A stretch of 64,000 nucleotides of DNA from Dolomedes plantarius (Eukaryota; Arthropoda; Arachnida; Araneae; Dolomedidae), in NCBI GenBank assembly GCA_907164885.2, contig OU015500.1, positions 53,387,283 to 53,451,282 on the forward strand. Direction: 5' to 3'. The position numbers and the translations under genes are program-made. Below, in pieces: positions 63,740-64,000 of the stretch (position 1 is its first letter; each line of letters begins with the position of its first letter). Under the pieces are notes generated by a model, which saw only the letters and a program-made list of their open reading frames with translations, did not search any database and was not told where the DNA came from.

Positions 63740-63923
63740 GCGCGACCGGAAGATATGAAACAAATGTATAATAAGTACAAATATATTGATTTGACATACT
63801 TTTAGTAGTTAATTCATGGTATAGGAACGCAATTAAAACCATCTGGCGTGCTTAAAAAAATTATGAAAATTAAGGTTTTTCATAATTTTTTGCTAACTTT
63901 GATGGCATTGCGCGACCGGAAGA
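63738..63923. repeat. pair of direct repeats TTGCGCGACCGGAAGA
   Basis: Perfect 16-mers at 63738-63753 and 63908-63923, 170 bp apart. A related GGTCGCGCA lies at 61609-61617 in the left arm. Confidence 0.9.
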
Positions 63924-64000
63924 CAAATTAATAAAAAAATAATAATTAGTGCTTTTTTAACGTCTATATCAATGGCAACTTATCTGAACTCTAACGATCT
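63924..64000. other. window end, nothing identified
   Basis: AT-rich; may be the outer part of the unassigned transposon. Confidence 0.4.

Overview
The window is AT-rich animal DNA made almost entirely of transposable elements, many inserted inside one another, with long (TA)n microsatellites between them. I recognise no host gene. The mix (Tc1 transposases typical of arachnid genomes, several piggyBac families, BEL/Pao and Ty3/gypsy retrotransposons, a BED-finger hAT, an integrase-type DNA transposon and a tRNA-like SINE) suggests an arthropod and most likely a spider. That taxonomic call is inference from family resemblance, not from a marker gene.

Layout. 1-740: 3' end of a piggyBac element. 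1217-2896: Tc1/mariner element with about 224-bp inverted repeats. 3352-6247: mariner split by a complete piggyBac (3825-5822). 8050-9290: degenerate tandem repeat. 9937-20390: BEL/Pao retrotransposon on the minus strand, with a piggyBac (11168-13402) in its integrase region and a hAT (14931-17708) in its pol. 23912-24640: decayed mariner. 25050-26458: Tc1 copy. 30440-31583: SINE and a 5'-truncated LINE. 31879-33100: internally deleted, probably pogo-like element. 33371-44509: Tc1 element holding a 9.7-kb Ty3/gypsy element (33548-43268). 44528-45819: DD41D mariner relative. 50071-50317 and 52037-52411: two MITEs. 52559-55881: second copy of the 25-kb Tc1, split by a fourth piggyBac (53448-55358). 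55892-59111: integrase-type (Ginger-like) DNA transposon with a solo LTR inside its gene. 61004-61397: mariner-like fragment. 61398 to at least 63739: element of a transposase family I cannot name, with about 250-bp inverted arms.

Nesting is exact in most cases: TTAA for piggyBac, CTCTAAAC for the hAT, CCCCT for gypsy, GAGTG for the solo LTR and TA for Tc1/mariner. These duplications give a relative order of events. Almost every coding region is broken by stops or frameshifts. The near-intact ones are the Tc1 transposase at 43261-44277 and the gypsy gag at 35103-36101. LTR pairs differ at only about 1-1.5% of positions, so BEL and gypsy arrived recently, and their passengers more recently still.

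The most informative signal is shared by the piggyBac elements. Each family carries several copies of its own palindrome near its ends (GCAGTCA/TGACTGC, CGTCCTCA/TGAGGACG or TGGTACG/CGTACCA). I propose these are binding sites for the cysteine-rich C-terminal domain of its transposase. A second recurring pattern is that at least six DNA elements sit in or against (TA)n tracts.
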